Assembly (NCBI RefSeq): GCF_024746795.1
Contig: NZ_CP080523.1
Coordinates: forward strand, 124,001-188,000
DNA from: Mesorhizobium sp. AR10
GTDB taxonomy: Bacteria; Pseudomonadota; Alphaproteobacteria; Rhizobiales; Rhizobiaceae
DNA: 64,000 nucleotides
Direction: 5' to 3'
The number at the start of each line of letters is the position of its first letter. Position 1 is the first letter of the stretch. The notes under the pieces were generated by a model. That model was not told the DNA's origin, did no database searches, and saw nothing but the letters and a program-made list of their open reading frames with translations. A program made the translations under genes and the position numbers. Below are positions 27,217 to 36,500 of this stretch, piece after piece.

Positions 27217-28413
27217 GGAGGAGGTGCAGTATGAATCGGTCGTTGCAATGCCACGCAGCGCTCTTTCGGCCGCGTTGTTGCTGAGGCAGATTCTGCCGTC
27301 GTCGATGAAGCGAGCGAAGTCGGCCCAGCGCCTGAGCATGTAGTTGATTGGCTTCAGGACCTCGGAAGAGCGCGAGAGGGTATCGCGCTCGCGGAGCAGC
27401 CAGGCGTGCATATCGTCGAGAAGTGGTTTGCTCTTCTCCTGGCCATCCCGGGCCTTTTTCGCGATGTCGGCCAATTCGAATAATCCTCGCCGCGCATGGG
27501 CGTAGCAAAAGGCCGGCGTGATCGGCTGCTCCTTCCGCTGCGGGTCGAACAGCGGCTCAAAGCCACTGTAACAGTCGCACTGAAGGATGCCGGCAAACCC
27601 GGCCAGATGCTTCTGAGGATGCTCGCCACGCCGGTCGCTCGAGGCGTAATAGATCGCCGCCGGCGGCGCAGGCCCGGCGAAGGGACGGTCATCGCTCGTA
27701 TAGGTCCATATGCGCCCGGTCGCACACTTGCCCTTCGCCAGGATGCGGATGGTGGTGTCGTCGCCATGAAGGCGCTCGGCTGCGAGCACATGGCGCTCGA
27801 TCAGCTGGAAGAGCGGCATGACGGCGAAGGTTCCGTGGCCGACCTGATCGGCCAGCGTCGACAGCGGCAGCTCGATCCCCTCGACCTTGAAGCGCGCGCT
27901 CTGGCGGTTGAGTGGAGCATGCATGCCGAACTTGTCGAACAGGATTGTCGCCAGCAGTTGGGGACCGATGAAGCCGCGCGGCGTGACATGGAACGGCGCC
28001 GGCGGCTGAGTGATCTTCTCGCAGTCGCGACAGGTGAACTTTTCGCGCACCGTCTCGATCAGCTTGAACCGGCGCGGGATCTCTTCCAGCGTCTCGGTCA
28101 CATCCTCGCCCAGCTTGGACAGCCGAGATCCGCCGCAGCAGGTGCAGTTGGTGGGTGGCTCGACGACGATGCGCTCGCGCTCGATGTCGGTCGGCCACGG
28201 CTTGCGCACCGGCCGTTTGCGCGTGAAGGGGCGCACCGTCTGGGTCTTCGCCGCCCGCGGCCTGCGCGGCAAGCTCGTCCTCGGTCGCCGAGGTCACGAG
28301 GTCTTCGAGTTGCAATTCCAACTGTTCGATCAGCCGCGCCGTGCGCTCGGAGCGCTGCCCGTACAGTTCGCGTTTCAGCTTCTCGATGCGCAGCTCGAGA
28401 TGCGCAATCCGCA

Positions 28414-29523
28414 GCGTTGGTGCATGGATCCTTTGTCAACGGTTTGGCGATAGGCAGGCAGGATCGAAATCAGCTTGATGCGAGTGCCATGCCGTACAAA
28501 CACAACGCAGATCGTCGTCATCACGTCGGAAAGATGAAATTCAGGGTGACGAATTGGCGTGACTACGAAGCAGGTCTGCGCCGGCGTGGTAGCCTGACCT
28601 TATGGGTAACGCCGGAGGCACTGGCGGGATGGCGCGCTCCGCGACGCAAGACCCGCGGCGGCCAAGCCCGGTATTCCGATCTCGCCATTGAGACAGCGCT
28701 GACGCTGGGTTGCGTCTTCGCAATGCGGCTGCGCCAGACCGAGGGATTGCTCCACTCGCTGCTGGATCTCATGGGGCTGAAAGTCCCAGTTCCAGATCAT
28801 ACGACGCTGAGCCGTCGGGCACAGAAGTGGGAGCCATCAGCCCGACGAAACCCGCCGCTGCCGGACGGCCCGCTGCATGTGCTTGTCGATAGCACGGGAT
28901 TGAAAGTCTGGCGCCGGGCAATGGGTGGAGCAGAAACATGGCGCCAGATCACGTCGCAACTGGCGCAAGCTGCATCTGGCAGTGGATGCCAAAAGTGGCG
29001 CGATCATTGCCCAAAGGCTGACAGATCAGGACACGGATGATCCTTCCCAGGTGGCACCGCTGCTCGATCAGATCGACGGCGAGATCGACCAGTTCACAGC
29101 CGACGGAGCCTATGACGGCAAGCCAACCTATCGGTCTATCCTGCAGCACAGCGCAACCGCGAACATCGTCATTCCACCGCGTTCCACGGCGGTGGAAAGC
29201 GGTGATACCGGACCGCCTGGTCAAAGGGACAAGCACATTGCCGCAATCGCAAGCGACGGTCGGCTGAAATGGCAGGCAGCCACCGGCTACGGCAAGCGGG
29301 CGCTGAGCGAAACAGCCATCGGACGATACAAGGGGCTGATCGGACGGCGCCTGCGAGCACGCTCTCTTCCGGCTCAACAGACCGAGGTTGCCATCGGTTG
29401 CATCGTTCTCAACCGCATGCTGGCATGGGCACGCCCGGAGTCTATCCGGCGTCAAGTCACGCAGGCATAACCAACTACATTAAAGATCGAAATGCGTTCG
29501 ATTTCATATCCGCGCACCAACGC
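28414..29523 (+). mobile_element. IS5-family element, copy 1
   Basis: A 1110-bp element bounded by GCGTTGGTGC and its inverted complement GCACCAACGC. It is identical over nearly its whole length to the inverted element at 43094-44205 and differs by a 2-bp deletion. It is inserted in the 5' part of the IS66 tnpC. Confidence 0.85.
28489..29470 (+). pseudogene. IS5-family transposase, frameshifted copy
   Basis: The frame from ATG 28489 (MPYKHNADRR) runs correctly to LVDSTGLKV. It then loses phase because AC is missing at about 28909 compared with the intact copy (CTGGCG for CTACGGCG). The remainder (WVEQKHGARSRRNWRKLHLA) continues in another frame from about 28920 to 29470. A full transposase cannot be made from this copy, but the intact copy at 43147-44130 could act on it in trans. 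Confidence 0.85.
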
Positions 29524-29964
29524 CGTTCGAGAAGCTCCAGAAGTATGCAGCCACATGACAGCGATACATCAGCGGGCAAACGATCAACATCAATGGCGGC
29601 TAGCCGTGAGCTCCTGATGGTTTCGACTGTCCGTACTCGTGGACGAGGAGTATATTCAGTTCCTGCCCCGCAAACGGCCTCGGTCGACAGTTTCTTCAGT
29701 TGTTTGCGGTTCCGCCCTCGCGTCTCTCATCCGCGCGACGGAATTGGTGCCTTCTTACCGCGGCCGCCAAAGGATGAACGCTGAAAGAGCTAGCAGGATG
29801 ATGTTGAGCGGCACGACCGAGGCCTCACCATCGAGACAAATGAAAGATTATCGCAGCGGCGCTGATCGTAATCGGTATTTCTAACTGGCTTTTCGAGCCG
29901 CCCGCCTGGGGCATATGATTTTGATTCCTAGCCGTCAAATTTCAAACTGAGACACCACCCTCCG
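29524..29964. other. Stretch without a recognisable gene
   Basis: About 440 bases between IS5 copy 1 and the IS1182 remnant. Open frames exist but lack ribosome-binding sites and family motifs. Nothing further can be supported. Confidence 0.5.
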
Positions 29965-30285
29965 GCGGTGACCGGACGGCCCGCCTATCATGCCGCGACG
30001 CTTTTGAAGATCTATCTCTACGGGTATCTGAACCGCATCCAGTAGAGCTGCCGGCTGGAGCGCGAGGCTCCGCGCAATATCGTAATGATGTGGCTGACGG
30101 GCGGGTCATGCCGGACTTCAAGACGACCGCCGATTTCGGCCGGCAAAATGGCGCCGCGATCCTATCCGGCTGCCCCAAATTCGTTGTCTTGTGCCACGAA
30201 CTGAACCTGTTCATACGGGCCGTCGTGGTCCTCGACGCCAGCAAGTCGTCTCGCGAGGCGAGGGCGCCCGGATCGAAGTGATTGC
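29965..30285 (+). pseudogene. IS1182-type transposase, N-terminal remnant
   Basis: The translated pieces VTGRPAYHAATLLKIYLYGY, LNRIQ-stop-SCRLEREAPRN, then in another frame MPDFKTTADFGRQNGAAI and ELNLFIRAVVVLDASK match the N-terminal region of IS1182-family transposases in order. The stop codon and frameshift show decay, and the catalytic core is absent. Confidence 0.78.
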
Positions 30286-30700
30286 CATTGCCTACGAACC
30301 GGGCAGTGCCAATCAAGGCAAAGTGATCGTTGGTCTATCAATGTGAATAGAAAGCGCAGGAGGCCTTAAATATTCTCGTCTTGTGACCCTAGCCCCGCCC
30401 ACAACCCCCAGGGATCACGAGAGGGCATGATCTCAACTCCTCATGTCGTTCCACGCCCCTCTAGCTCCCGGCTTGAGGGGCGTGGGTTGGCGCGTCGCAC
30501 CGACTGGAATGGCTTTCGCACTTACCAAGTGGGGAGAATGCCGAACCTCTACCAGCGGGGCGGTAAACTCCAATTGAAGAACTTTTAGATACTGTTCAGG
30601 TGACCGACCGCTATCTTGTCGAGAGGGTCTGTGCGTTGGAGAATACAGTAAATGCTCATCAGACACATTCTACCTATCGCCATGGGTGCCGTAGCGGGTC
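30286..30700. other. Gene-less stretch with a perfect hairpin
   Basis: No gene is seen. CCACGCCCCTC (30451-30461) and GAGGGGCGTGG (30475-30485) form a perfect 11-bp stem with a 13-nt loop. The shape recalls subterminal hairpins of IS200/IS605 elements, but no transposase of that family is present. Confidence 0.45.
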
Positions 30701-32099
30701 GTGTTGGAATTCGGCGGAGCAGCCTCCGGTAGGTTAAGATTATCGGCTCATGCGGCGAGGTCAATCTGCTGATCGCGTGGCTTCGTAGGAAGCGTCTGCC
30801 AGCCGTCGATCTTTCGCATCGAGATTTGACCGGACGCCATCAACGCCCAGAACAACATTGCCGCGGTTTCGGCCGAAGGCAGAACGGTCTGGGTCTTGAT
30901 GCGCCGCTTGAACTCCTCATGCAGACGCTCAATCGCGTTTGTTGTTCTGGCGCTTTTCCATTGGCTCGGCGGCAGCCGGGTGAAGGCGAAGAGACGCTCG
31001 CCGGCCTCCTCCAGGCTATCGGCCACCGCCCGGCACTTGAGCCGCCATTTGCGCAGGAACGCCTTGCGGCGGCTCTCGATCTCCTCCGGCGTGGCCGCGT
31101 AGATCATGTCGGTGTAATCGGCGCTGATCTCCTCATGCAGCCGCTCGGGAGCATGGGCAAGCAGATTCCTGTGCTTGTGAACCGTGCATCTCTGCACCGG
31201 CACCCCGTCCCACAGCGCGGCGATCGCCCTGTCCAAGCCAGGTGCGCCATCGACCATGAGAAACTCAGGTCGGCGCAGGCCGCGCCCGACGAGATCGTCG
31301 AGAATGGCCCGCCAGGCCTCCGTCGTCTCGCCACCCATATTCTTGACCGCGAGCAGGATCTTCTGGCCGTCCGCGCGCACACCGATGACCACGAGCAGCG
31401 AGATCGAGGTCGCTTTGCGGTCGAGCCTGACACGAACCACCGTCCCGTCGAGGATCAGGCGCACGATCGGCTCGTCGGCCAGAGAGCGGGCATTCCAGGC
31501 GTCCCAGTCCGTCTTCACCTTGCGCCAGGTGCGGCTGACGACGTCCTTGCCGATCGCGCCGCCGAACAGCGCGGCGAGCGCACGCCGCACGCGCCTGGTG
31601 TTCGTGCCCGCCAGGTAGCTCGACGCGATCAGCGCGTCGGCGGCCATCGTGCGCCGCTGATAGGCGCGCAAGGCCTTGCTCTTCCATTCCACCGTCTTGT
31701 CCTCGCCGGCATCGAGGCGCGCCCGCGGAACCGTGAGCTCGGTGGTGCCGAAGGTCCCCGTCAGCGTGCGCGTCCGGCTGCCGTGGCGGTGGCCGGCGAC
31801 ACCGGTGGTCTCATCACTGCGCGCCGCCGGCTGCCGGCCATAACGGGGACGGGCAAGCACCGCGTCCAGCTCGGTCTCGAGCATCGTCTCGATGAAGCCG
31901 CGCACCCGCTCGCGCAGGCCAGCTTCAATCGGATCAAACCAGTTGTCGAAAAGATAGCTCGTCGCCTCATCCCCAGGATGAACGGCTTCCGCATTCATGG
32001 TAGTCCTTGTCATGGCGTAGTCTCCTGTCCGGCGCTCTAACGCCGGATGATTCGAGGTTTGACACCCCGGAGACTACGCCAACTCACAATTCCAACCAC
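30701..32099 (-). mobile_element. IS256-family element
   Basis: The ends are approximate, placed where TTGGAATT plus partly matching GGCG.AG..TCCGG sequence occurs in inverted orientation (about 30703 and 32097). The element contains one full transposase gene. A target duplication could not be identified with confidence. Confidence 0.7.
30748..32013 (-). CDS. IS256-family transposase
   Basis: A 421-residue mutator-type DDE transposase that appears intact. Visible are the first catalytic region ILDGTVVRVR, the second around FLMVDGAPGLDRAI, the CTVHKHRNLL segment, and the C-terminal NAIERLHEEFKRRIKTQ block with the catalytic glutamate. It follows the normal family length and motif order. The element lies between the IS1182 remnant and the nifH-like promoter of the exporter gene. 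Confidence 0.92.
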   Translation of the reverse strand: MTRTTMNAEAVHPGDEATSYLFDNWFDPIEAGLRERVRGFIETMLETELDAVLARPRYGRQPAARSDETTGVAGHRHGSRTRTLTGTFGTTELTVPRARLDAGEDKTVEWKSKALRAYQRRTMAADALIASSYLAGTNTRRVRRALAALFGGAIGKDVVSRTWRKVKTDWDAWNARSLADEPIVRLILDGTVVRVRLDRKATSISLLVVIGVRADGQKILLAVKNMGGETTEAWRAILDDLVGRGLRRPEFLMVDGAPGLDRAIAALWDGVPVQRCTVHKHRNLLAHAPERLHEEISADYTDMIYAATPEEIESRRKAFLRKWRLKCRAVADSLEEAGERLFAFTRLPPSQWKSARTTNAIERLHEEFKRRIKTQTVLPSAETAAMLFWALMASGQISMRKIDGWQTLPTKPRDQQIDLAA

Positions 32100-32109
32100 T
32101 CCTGCGACG

Positions 32110-32405
32110 GCACCTCGCCATGGCGGCGGCCACACTGATGCTTTCGGGCGTCGCGTCAAAAATGGCGGGTGCCAATGACGAACTGGGCGAACGAACACAG
32201 GATGGTTGGGAACGCAATTCCCCCATCTGTTCATGTGCCAGCCAGGGCCGCATCTCCAACCAACGTTCTCGATGGGGGCCGGTGCGACAGCAGGATTTGC
32301 AATTGGCAAAGCATTTGCGGCTGTTCCCGGAACGACGGGCAACCGCCTGTCTGGTTTGTCAAACCCGCGACGCGCTGGGGGCAGAGCTTCCTGAGAGACT
32401 CTCAT
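32110..32405 (-). pseudogene. Possible remnant of a small secreted cysteine-motif protein
   Basis: The minus strand encodes GWRCGPGWHMNRWGNCVPN, a pattern common in small secreted rhizobial proteins (CGPGWH..wG.CvPN). No signal peptide or clean start is visible and the 3' side is cut by the IS256 end. I treat it as a likely fragment at low confidence. Confidence 0.35.
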
Positions 32406-32490
32406 TTAAACATTTGAATAACATGGAGAAATTTTTTCTGATGCCCTTTCTGCGCGGTTGGCACGATTTGTGAGTCCCTCATCGCGAAGC
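32335..32490 (+). promoter_or_regulatory. nifH-like promoter region upstream of the exporter
   Basis: The stretch GAAATTTTTTCTGATGCCC, then TTTCTGCGCGGTTGGCACG, parallels 40410-40470, the leader of the nifH remnant. It contains a TTGGCACG -24-type element (about 32458-32465) with a weak -12 half. Upstream, TGT-N10-AAA (CTGTCTGGTTTGTCAAAC, about 32348) differs by one base from the NifA site TGT-N10-ACA. This suggests NifA/sigma-54 control, possibly weakened. Confidence 0.45.
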
Positions 32491-32536
32491 GGCAGGATTT
32501 GCCGACCGGTATTTACACGCGATTGGAGTGACGAAG

Positions 32537-34363
32537 GTGGCAACATATCATGGTCGCGTCAGACACGCATTCCGAGAGAACGGCGCTTTTCGCGACGTTC
32601 TCGCTTTCACTGCCCACCAATGGAGTAGCCAGCCGGCCCGGCTCGCGATCATCATGACCGCGGTGCTTGCGGCCACGCTCGCTGATTTATTGACGCCGCT
32701 CTATATGGGTCTACTCGTCGATGCTGTTGCCGGTGGGGCGTCGGCGGAACAGACTGCTTGGGACGTAGCGCTCGGTGCTTTCTTCACGCTGATGGCGCTC
32801 GCTCTCGCCGCCCTCGTCATGCGTCAGGTCGCGTACATCGGCATCATCGATCTCACGCTCAAGATGATGCCCAACATTGCGAGCGACACATTCCACCGCG
32901 TCCAACGCTTTTCGGCCGACTGGCACGCCAACAGCTTCTCTGGCTCGACGGTGCGCAAAATCACGCGCGGCACGTCGGCGCTCGGTCTTTTGAACGACAC
33001 GATCCTGGACGCTTTGTTCCCGTCACTCATCATGCTGATCGGTTCGACTGTGCTGCTTGGCTGGTACTGGCCGGTAATGGGATTGATGATCGCCTGCGGC
33101 TCGCTTGTCTATATCGGACTGCCCATCGCGCTGTCGCTCGGCTATGTCGCCCCGGCGGCGAGCCTTGCCAACAGCTGGGATACCAAGCTCGGCGGCGCGC
33201 TCGCGGACGCGATCAGCTGCAACGCAGTCGTTAAGGGCTTCAGCGCCGAACAACGGGAAGAAGAGCGCCTCGCGAAGGTCATCGCGAAGTGGCGGCATCG
33301 GACGCGCCGCACGTGGGTGCGCGGAACGATCAACGGCACGGTCCAAGGCATCACGCTGCTCGCGCTCAGGGCGGCCGCAATCGGCTACAGCCTGCTTCTC
33401 TGGTCGGATGGCCAAGCGACCCCGGGCGACATTGCGTTTGTGCTCACGTCCTTCTTTGTGCTGCAGGGCTATTTGCGCGATGTCGGCATGCATGTGCGAA
33501 ACGTGCAGCGCTCGGTTAACGACATGGAGGAGTTGGTCGAAATCCAGAACCAGCCGCTCGACGTCGCCGATCGTCCGGAAGCCAAGCCGATCCGGATCAC
33601 GAAAGGCCGCATCCAGTTCGAGAACGTCCACTTCCACTACAGCAACCATCCGCTGCCGCTCTATAGCGACTTCTCGGTTTCAATTATGGCCGGCGAACGG
33701 GTCGGGCTGGTAGGCCCTTCCGGCTCTGGCAAGACCACATTTGTAAAGCTCATCCAGCGGCTTTATGATGTAAATGGCGGCCGGATCCTAATCGATGGGC
33801 AGGATATTTCGAAGGGGACACAGGCTTCGCTCCGCTCGCAGATCGCGACCGTGCAGCAGGAGCCGATCCTGTTCCATAGATCTCTTGCCGAGAATATCGC
33901 CTATGGGCGTCCCGGCGCCAGCCATGCTGAGATCGAGGAAGCCGCAAAGTTAGCCAGTGCGCACGAGTTCATTGCACGCCTGCCGAAGGGCTATGGGACG
34001 CTGGTCGGCGAACGGGGGATGAAGCTTTCCGGCGGGGAGCGTCAGCGGGTAGCGATTGCGCGAGCCTTCCTGGTCAATGCACCGATCCTGATCCTCGACG
34101 AGGCGACGTCGAGCCTCGATTCGGAGTCCGAGGCGCTGATCCAGAAGGCAATGGAAAGGCTGATGGTCGGCAGGACGACGCTTGTGATCGCGCACCGGCT
34201 CGCGACCGTGCGCGCGCTCGACAGGCTGCTCGTGTTTGACCGCAGCCGCATCATCGAGGAGGGCGATCATGCCGCGCTGATCCGTCTCGACGGCGGCATC
34301 TACCGGCGCCTGTTCGAGCGGCAGGCGCTGCAACTGACGGAGGGGCCGGTCGCCAATGCTTAA
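32537..34363 (+). CDS. ABC exporter with fused membrane and ATPase domains
   Basis: A 608-residue half-transporter. Five to six membrane helices fill residues about 30-330. The nucleotide-binding domain has Walker A GPSGSGKTT near 393-401, the Q-loop VQQEPILFH, signature LSGGERQR near 497, Walker B ILILDEATSSLD and the H-loop IAHRL. It works as a homodimer or heterodimer in the inner membrane and usually exports lipids, peptides or small molecules. Two GTG starts are in frame (32528, 32537); the second has GGAG at 8 nt and is preferred. It stands alone behind a nifH-like promoter region, so symbiotic expression is plausible. The substrate is unknown. Confidence 0.88.
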   Translation: MATYHGRVRHAFRENGAFRDVLAFTAHQWSSQPARLAIIMTAVLAATLADLLTPLYMGLLVDAVAGGASAEQTAWDVALGAFFTLMALALAALVMRQVAYIGIIDLTLKMMPNIASDTFHRVQRFSADWHANSFSGSTVRKITRGTSALGLLNDTILDALFPSLIMLIGSTVLLGWYWPVMGLMIACGSLVYIGLPIALSLGYVAPAASLANSWDTKLGGALADAISCNAVVKGFSAEQREEERLAKVIAKWRHRTRRTWVRGTINGTVQGITLLALRAAAIGYSLLLWSDGQATPGDIAFVLTSFFVLQGYLRDVGMHVRNVQRSVNDMEELVEIQNQPLDVADRPEAKPIRITKGRIQFENVHFHYSNHPLPLYSDFSVSIMAGERVGLVGPSGSGKTTFVKLIQRLYDVNGGRILIDGQDISKGTQASLRSQIATVQQEPILFHRSLAENIAYGRPGASHAEIEEAAKLASAHEFIARLPKGYGTLVGERGMKLSGGERQRVAIARAFLVNAPILILDEATSSLDSESEALIQKAMERLMVGRTTLVIAHRLATVRALDRLLVFDRSRIIEEGDHAALIRLDGGIYRRLFERQALQLTEGPVANA

Positions 34364-35094
34364 ATACGATAGAAAGACGCTTCTCTGCGGAGGAATCCTG
34401 TTCCCGTTCTTGGAGGAGAAATGGCGCAGTCCTCCGTCAACTATCCGCACGTCTCTGACTCTCTGTAATTTCAGCTTTCCTGCGGTGCAATTCGGTTTTG
34501 GCGGTTTGCGCCTTCGGGGAGGCGTGACTCAGCATCTTACCAGCTAAACTTGGAGGTACTGTGAGATCGCGCGGAGACGGTTGGCGACCGGACGCCGTGC
34601 GCTACCTTCCTTGAAGCCAGACGCGGTGCGGCGGTGGCGCGGCGGGGAACGCCGGGGGCTTGACGGCGCTTGTTGGCAAGTCTCGTTCGGGATGGCCAAT
34701 TTGGCACAGGTGCCGGGGATCCGCGGCAATGGTGTTGAGCGTCTCGGCGGCGGCCTCGGACAGGATCGTGTAGACTTGCTCAAAGCGGCGGGATGGGGAC
34801 GCTAATGCGGCTTCGGCTTCAATGGGCCCACCTGAACGTGGCCGTGGGATCGGGGATAGAATCGAGGAACGCTGTCTCCTCCTTTGGCGTGCAAATTGTG
34901 CGATTGGCCATCTGAGCGATCGATCTTGTGTGGCCGTTAACCTGGTCCCGGCGTATCTGTTGGGAACACGACCATCCGGGTCGCACTTGTTCGGTCGCGA
35001 GCCCCCATCTTCCTTTCACCCGCTGCTTCAACTGCAATGGAAATTTCGACACATAGAACATCAGTGTGGGCGCTGGCAGCCACTCGGATTTGCC
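34364..35094. other. Stretch without a recognisable gene
   Basis: About 730 bases between the exporter and inverted copy 2. Short open frames exist on both strands, for example around 34560-34800 and 34819-35103 on the minus strand. None has a recognised motif or good ribosome-binding site. It is probably a patchwork of degraded sequence. Confidence 0.5.
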
Positions 35095-35111
35095 CGGAAA
35101 CAAGCATCCAG

Positions 35112-36500
35112 CTATGCGACGGAAACGACGCTTGCTGGGTGGCGACTCAAGATATCGCGCAGTGCCTGAAGCACATCAGAGAGTTCTCTAAGGTCCTTTG
35201 GCGCGCCAAGGCAGATGCGGATTGCGCCGGGGTCAGCCTCACCCACCCCGGAGGCGATGGGCGGCGTCACAAATATGCCGCGACCCCGCGCAGCGGCGGC
35301 AAATTGATCTGCGGACCACTCCGCCGGCAATGGCAACCATCCAAAGAAGGCCGGGAACTGAAGTTTTGCGGCGTTGGGAAAGACCTCTAGGAACACGCGG
35401 TAACGCTCCAGCGCCTGCCGGCGCCGCTCACGCAGAAGTTCTTCCAGCTTGCCGTTTTCAATCAGCCGCACCACTGCCTCGCTCAGCATGGGAGCCACAA
35501 ACCAGGCGGAGGCGTGCAGAAGGAGCTCGGCTTGAGCAATGTAGGCCGTCGGGACCGTCAATGTGCCGAGGCGGAAGCCCGGTGCAATGCATTTGGAATA
35601 GGACGTGACGTAGAAGGTTCGGCCCGGCGCCAACGAGGCGATCGGCACAGGACGCTCGGCGAAGAAAAACCCGTGGACGTCATCCTCGATGACGGTGAGA
35701 TCAAGTTCCTCGGCCAGGTCAGCGATACCCCGGCGACGCCCAAGGTTCATGGTGCGTGCCGTAGGGCTCTGCAGCGTTGGCATGCAATAGAGCACCCGCG
35801 CGCCGGACCCGCGGCAGGCCTGTTTCAGCGCCTCTGGATCTATTCCCTCCTCATCCATCTCCACAGGCACCAAGTTGAAATGGCTGGCTGCAGCGATTGC
35901 CTTGAAGCCGGAATAGGTGAAAGCATCCACCAAGATGCTGTCGCCGGGCTTCGCCACCAGGCGCAGCGCGATGTCGATGGCGTGCTGGGCGCCGTTGCAC
36001 AGGAACAGCCGTGCCGGCTCGACGGCAAAGCTTTTGTCGGACAGCGAGGCGGCGATGATTTCGCGGTGCCTCCAGATGCCGCCGTGGGGGTGGTAGCGCA
36101 GCAACGGTGCAAGATCACGCTCGCGCACTATCTCGCCAAACAACGCCGACAGGATCTGCGCTTCGTTCCCCTCGGCGGGCATGTTGAGCGCTAAATTGAC
36201 TGGTTCATGTCCTGCAGCCGCCTCGGCGCGGGCGGCGGAACGGCGACGGACGAAGGTGCCCTGCCCGACATGGCCGCTGACGATACCGCGCTGTTCGGCC
36301 GCCTGGTAGGCTTTGCTCACAGTGCCGACGGAAAGACTAAGCTCTCGCGCTAGGTCACGGTGCGGCGGCAGGCGGTCGCCATCCGACAGCCGGCCATCGG
36401 CGATGTCCTGCTCCAGAGCATTGACCAGGGCAAGGTAGCGCGGTCCCTCGGCGGCAAGCTGCCGCGGCCGCCAGCCCGAAAACGTCCCATCCAAGCTCAT
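35112..36500 (-). CDS. MocR-type regulator, copy 2
   Basis: A 462-residue duplicate of the regulator at 19117-20505. Hand comparison shows one amino-acid change, Y276 to H in EDDVHG, and at least one silent change. In class I aminotransferases the D-x-x-Y pair contacts PLP, so loss of the tyrosine may weaken cofactor binding; the PLP lysine K303 is kept. The ATG overlaps the stop of the preceding deaminase gene (ATGA) because of the deletion that removed the aldehyde dehydrogenase. DNA binding should be unaffected. Confidence 0.9.
   Translation of the reverse strand: MSLDGTFSGWRPRQLAAEGPRYLALVNALEQDIADGRLSDGDRLPPHRDLARELSLSVGTVSKAYQAAEQRGIVSGHVGQGTFVRRRSAARAEAAAGHEPVNLALNMPAEGNEAQILSALFGEIVRERDLAPLLRYHPHGGIWRHREIIAASLSDKSFAVEPARLFLCNGAQHAIDIALRLVAKPGDSILVDAFTYSGFKAIAAASHFNLVPVEMDEEGIDPEALKQACRGSGARVLYCMPTLQSPTARTMNLGRRRGIADLAEELDLTVIEDDVHGFFFAERPVPIASLAPGRTFYVTSYSKCIAPGFRLGTLTVPTAYIAQAELLLHASAWFVAPMLSEAVVRLIENGKLEELLRERRRQALERYRVFLEVFPNAAKLQFPAFFGWLPLPAEWSADQFAAAARGRGIFVTPPIASGVGEADPGAIRICLGAPKDLRELSDVLQALRDILSRHPASVVSVA

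Larger units (their letters stand above)
24650..27243 (+). mobile_element. Serine-recombinase element inserted in IS66 tnpC
   Basis: The boundaries are inferred from the point where tnpC is interrupted (after GCA of RGIA and before CTGGGAAGG of LGRRN). The element carries a damaged small gene, a 61-codon gene and a large serine recombinase, all on the plus strand. The recombinase stop is only 27 nt from the right junction. No terminal inverted repeats are obvious, as expected for site-specific recombinase-driven elements. Confidence 0.7.
24416..28413 (-). pseudogene. IS66-family tnpC, split by a serine-recombinase element and truncated by IS5
   Basis: The N-terminal and central part lies at 27244-28413 on the minus strand. 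It shows the zinc-finger region CTCCGGSRLSKLGEDVTETL, the DDE core, and ends SNNAAERALRGIA. The missing C-terminus (LGRRNWTFAGSLRGADRAAV...) is at 24416-24649. In intact IS66 these two motifs are adjacent, so about 2.6 kb has been inserted between them. Near 28270 there is a further one-base frame change, and the first few dozen codons are cut off by the IS5 copy that starts at 28414. The gene is dead. Confidence 0.85.

Noticed and set aside
24901..28272. A 1123-codon minus-strand frame
   Set aside because: It joins the real IS66 tnpC N-terminus to the antisense strand of the serine recombinase, which happens to be open; it is not one gene.
30826..32040. A 404-codon plus-strand frame over the IS256 element
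   Set aside because: It is antisense to an intact transposase with all family motifs.
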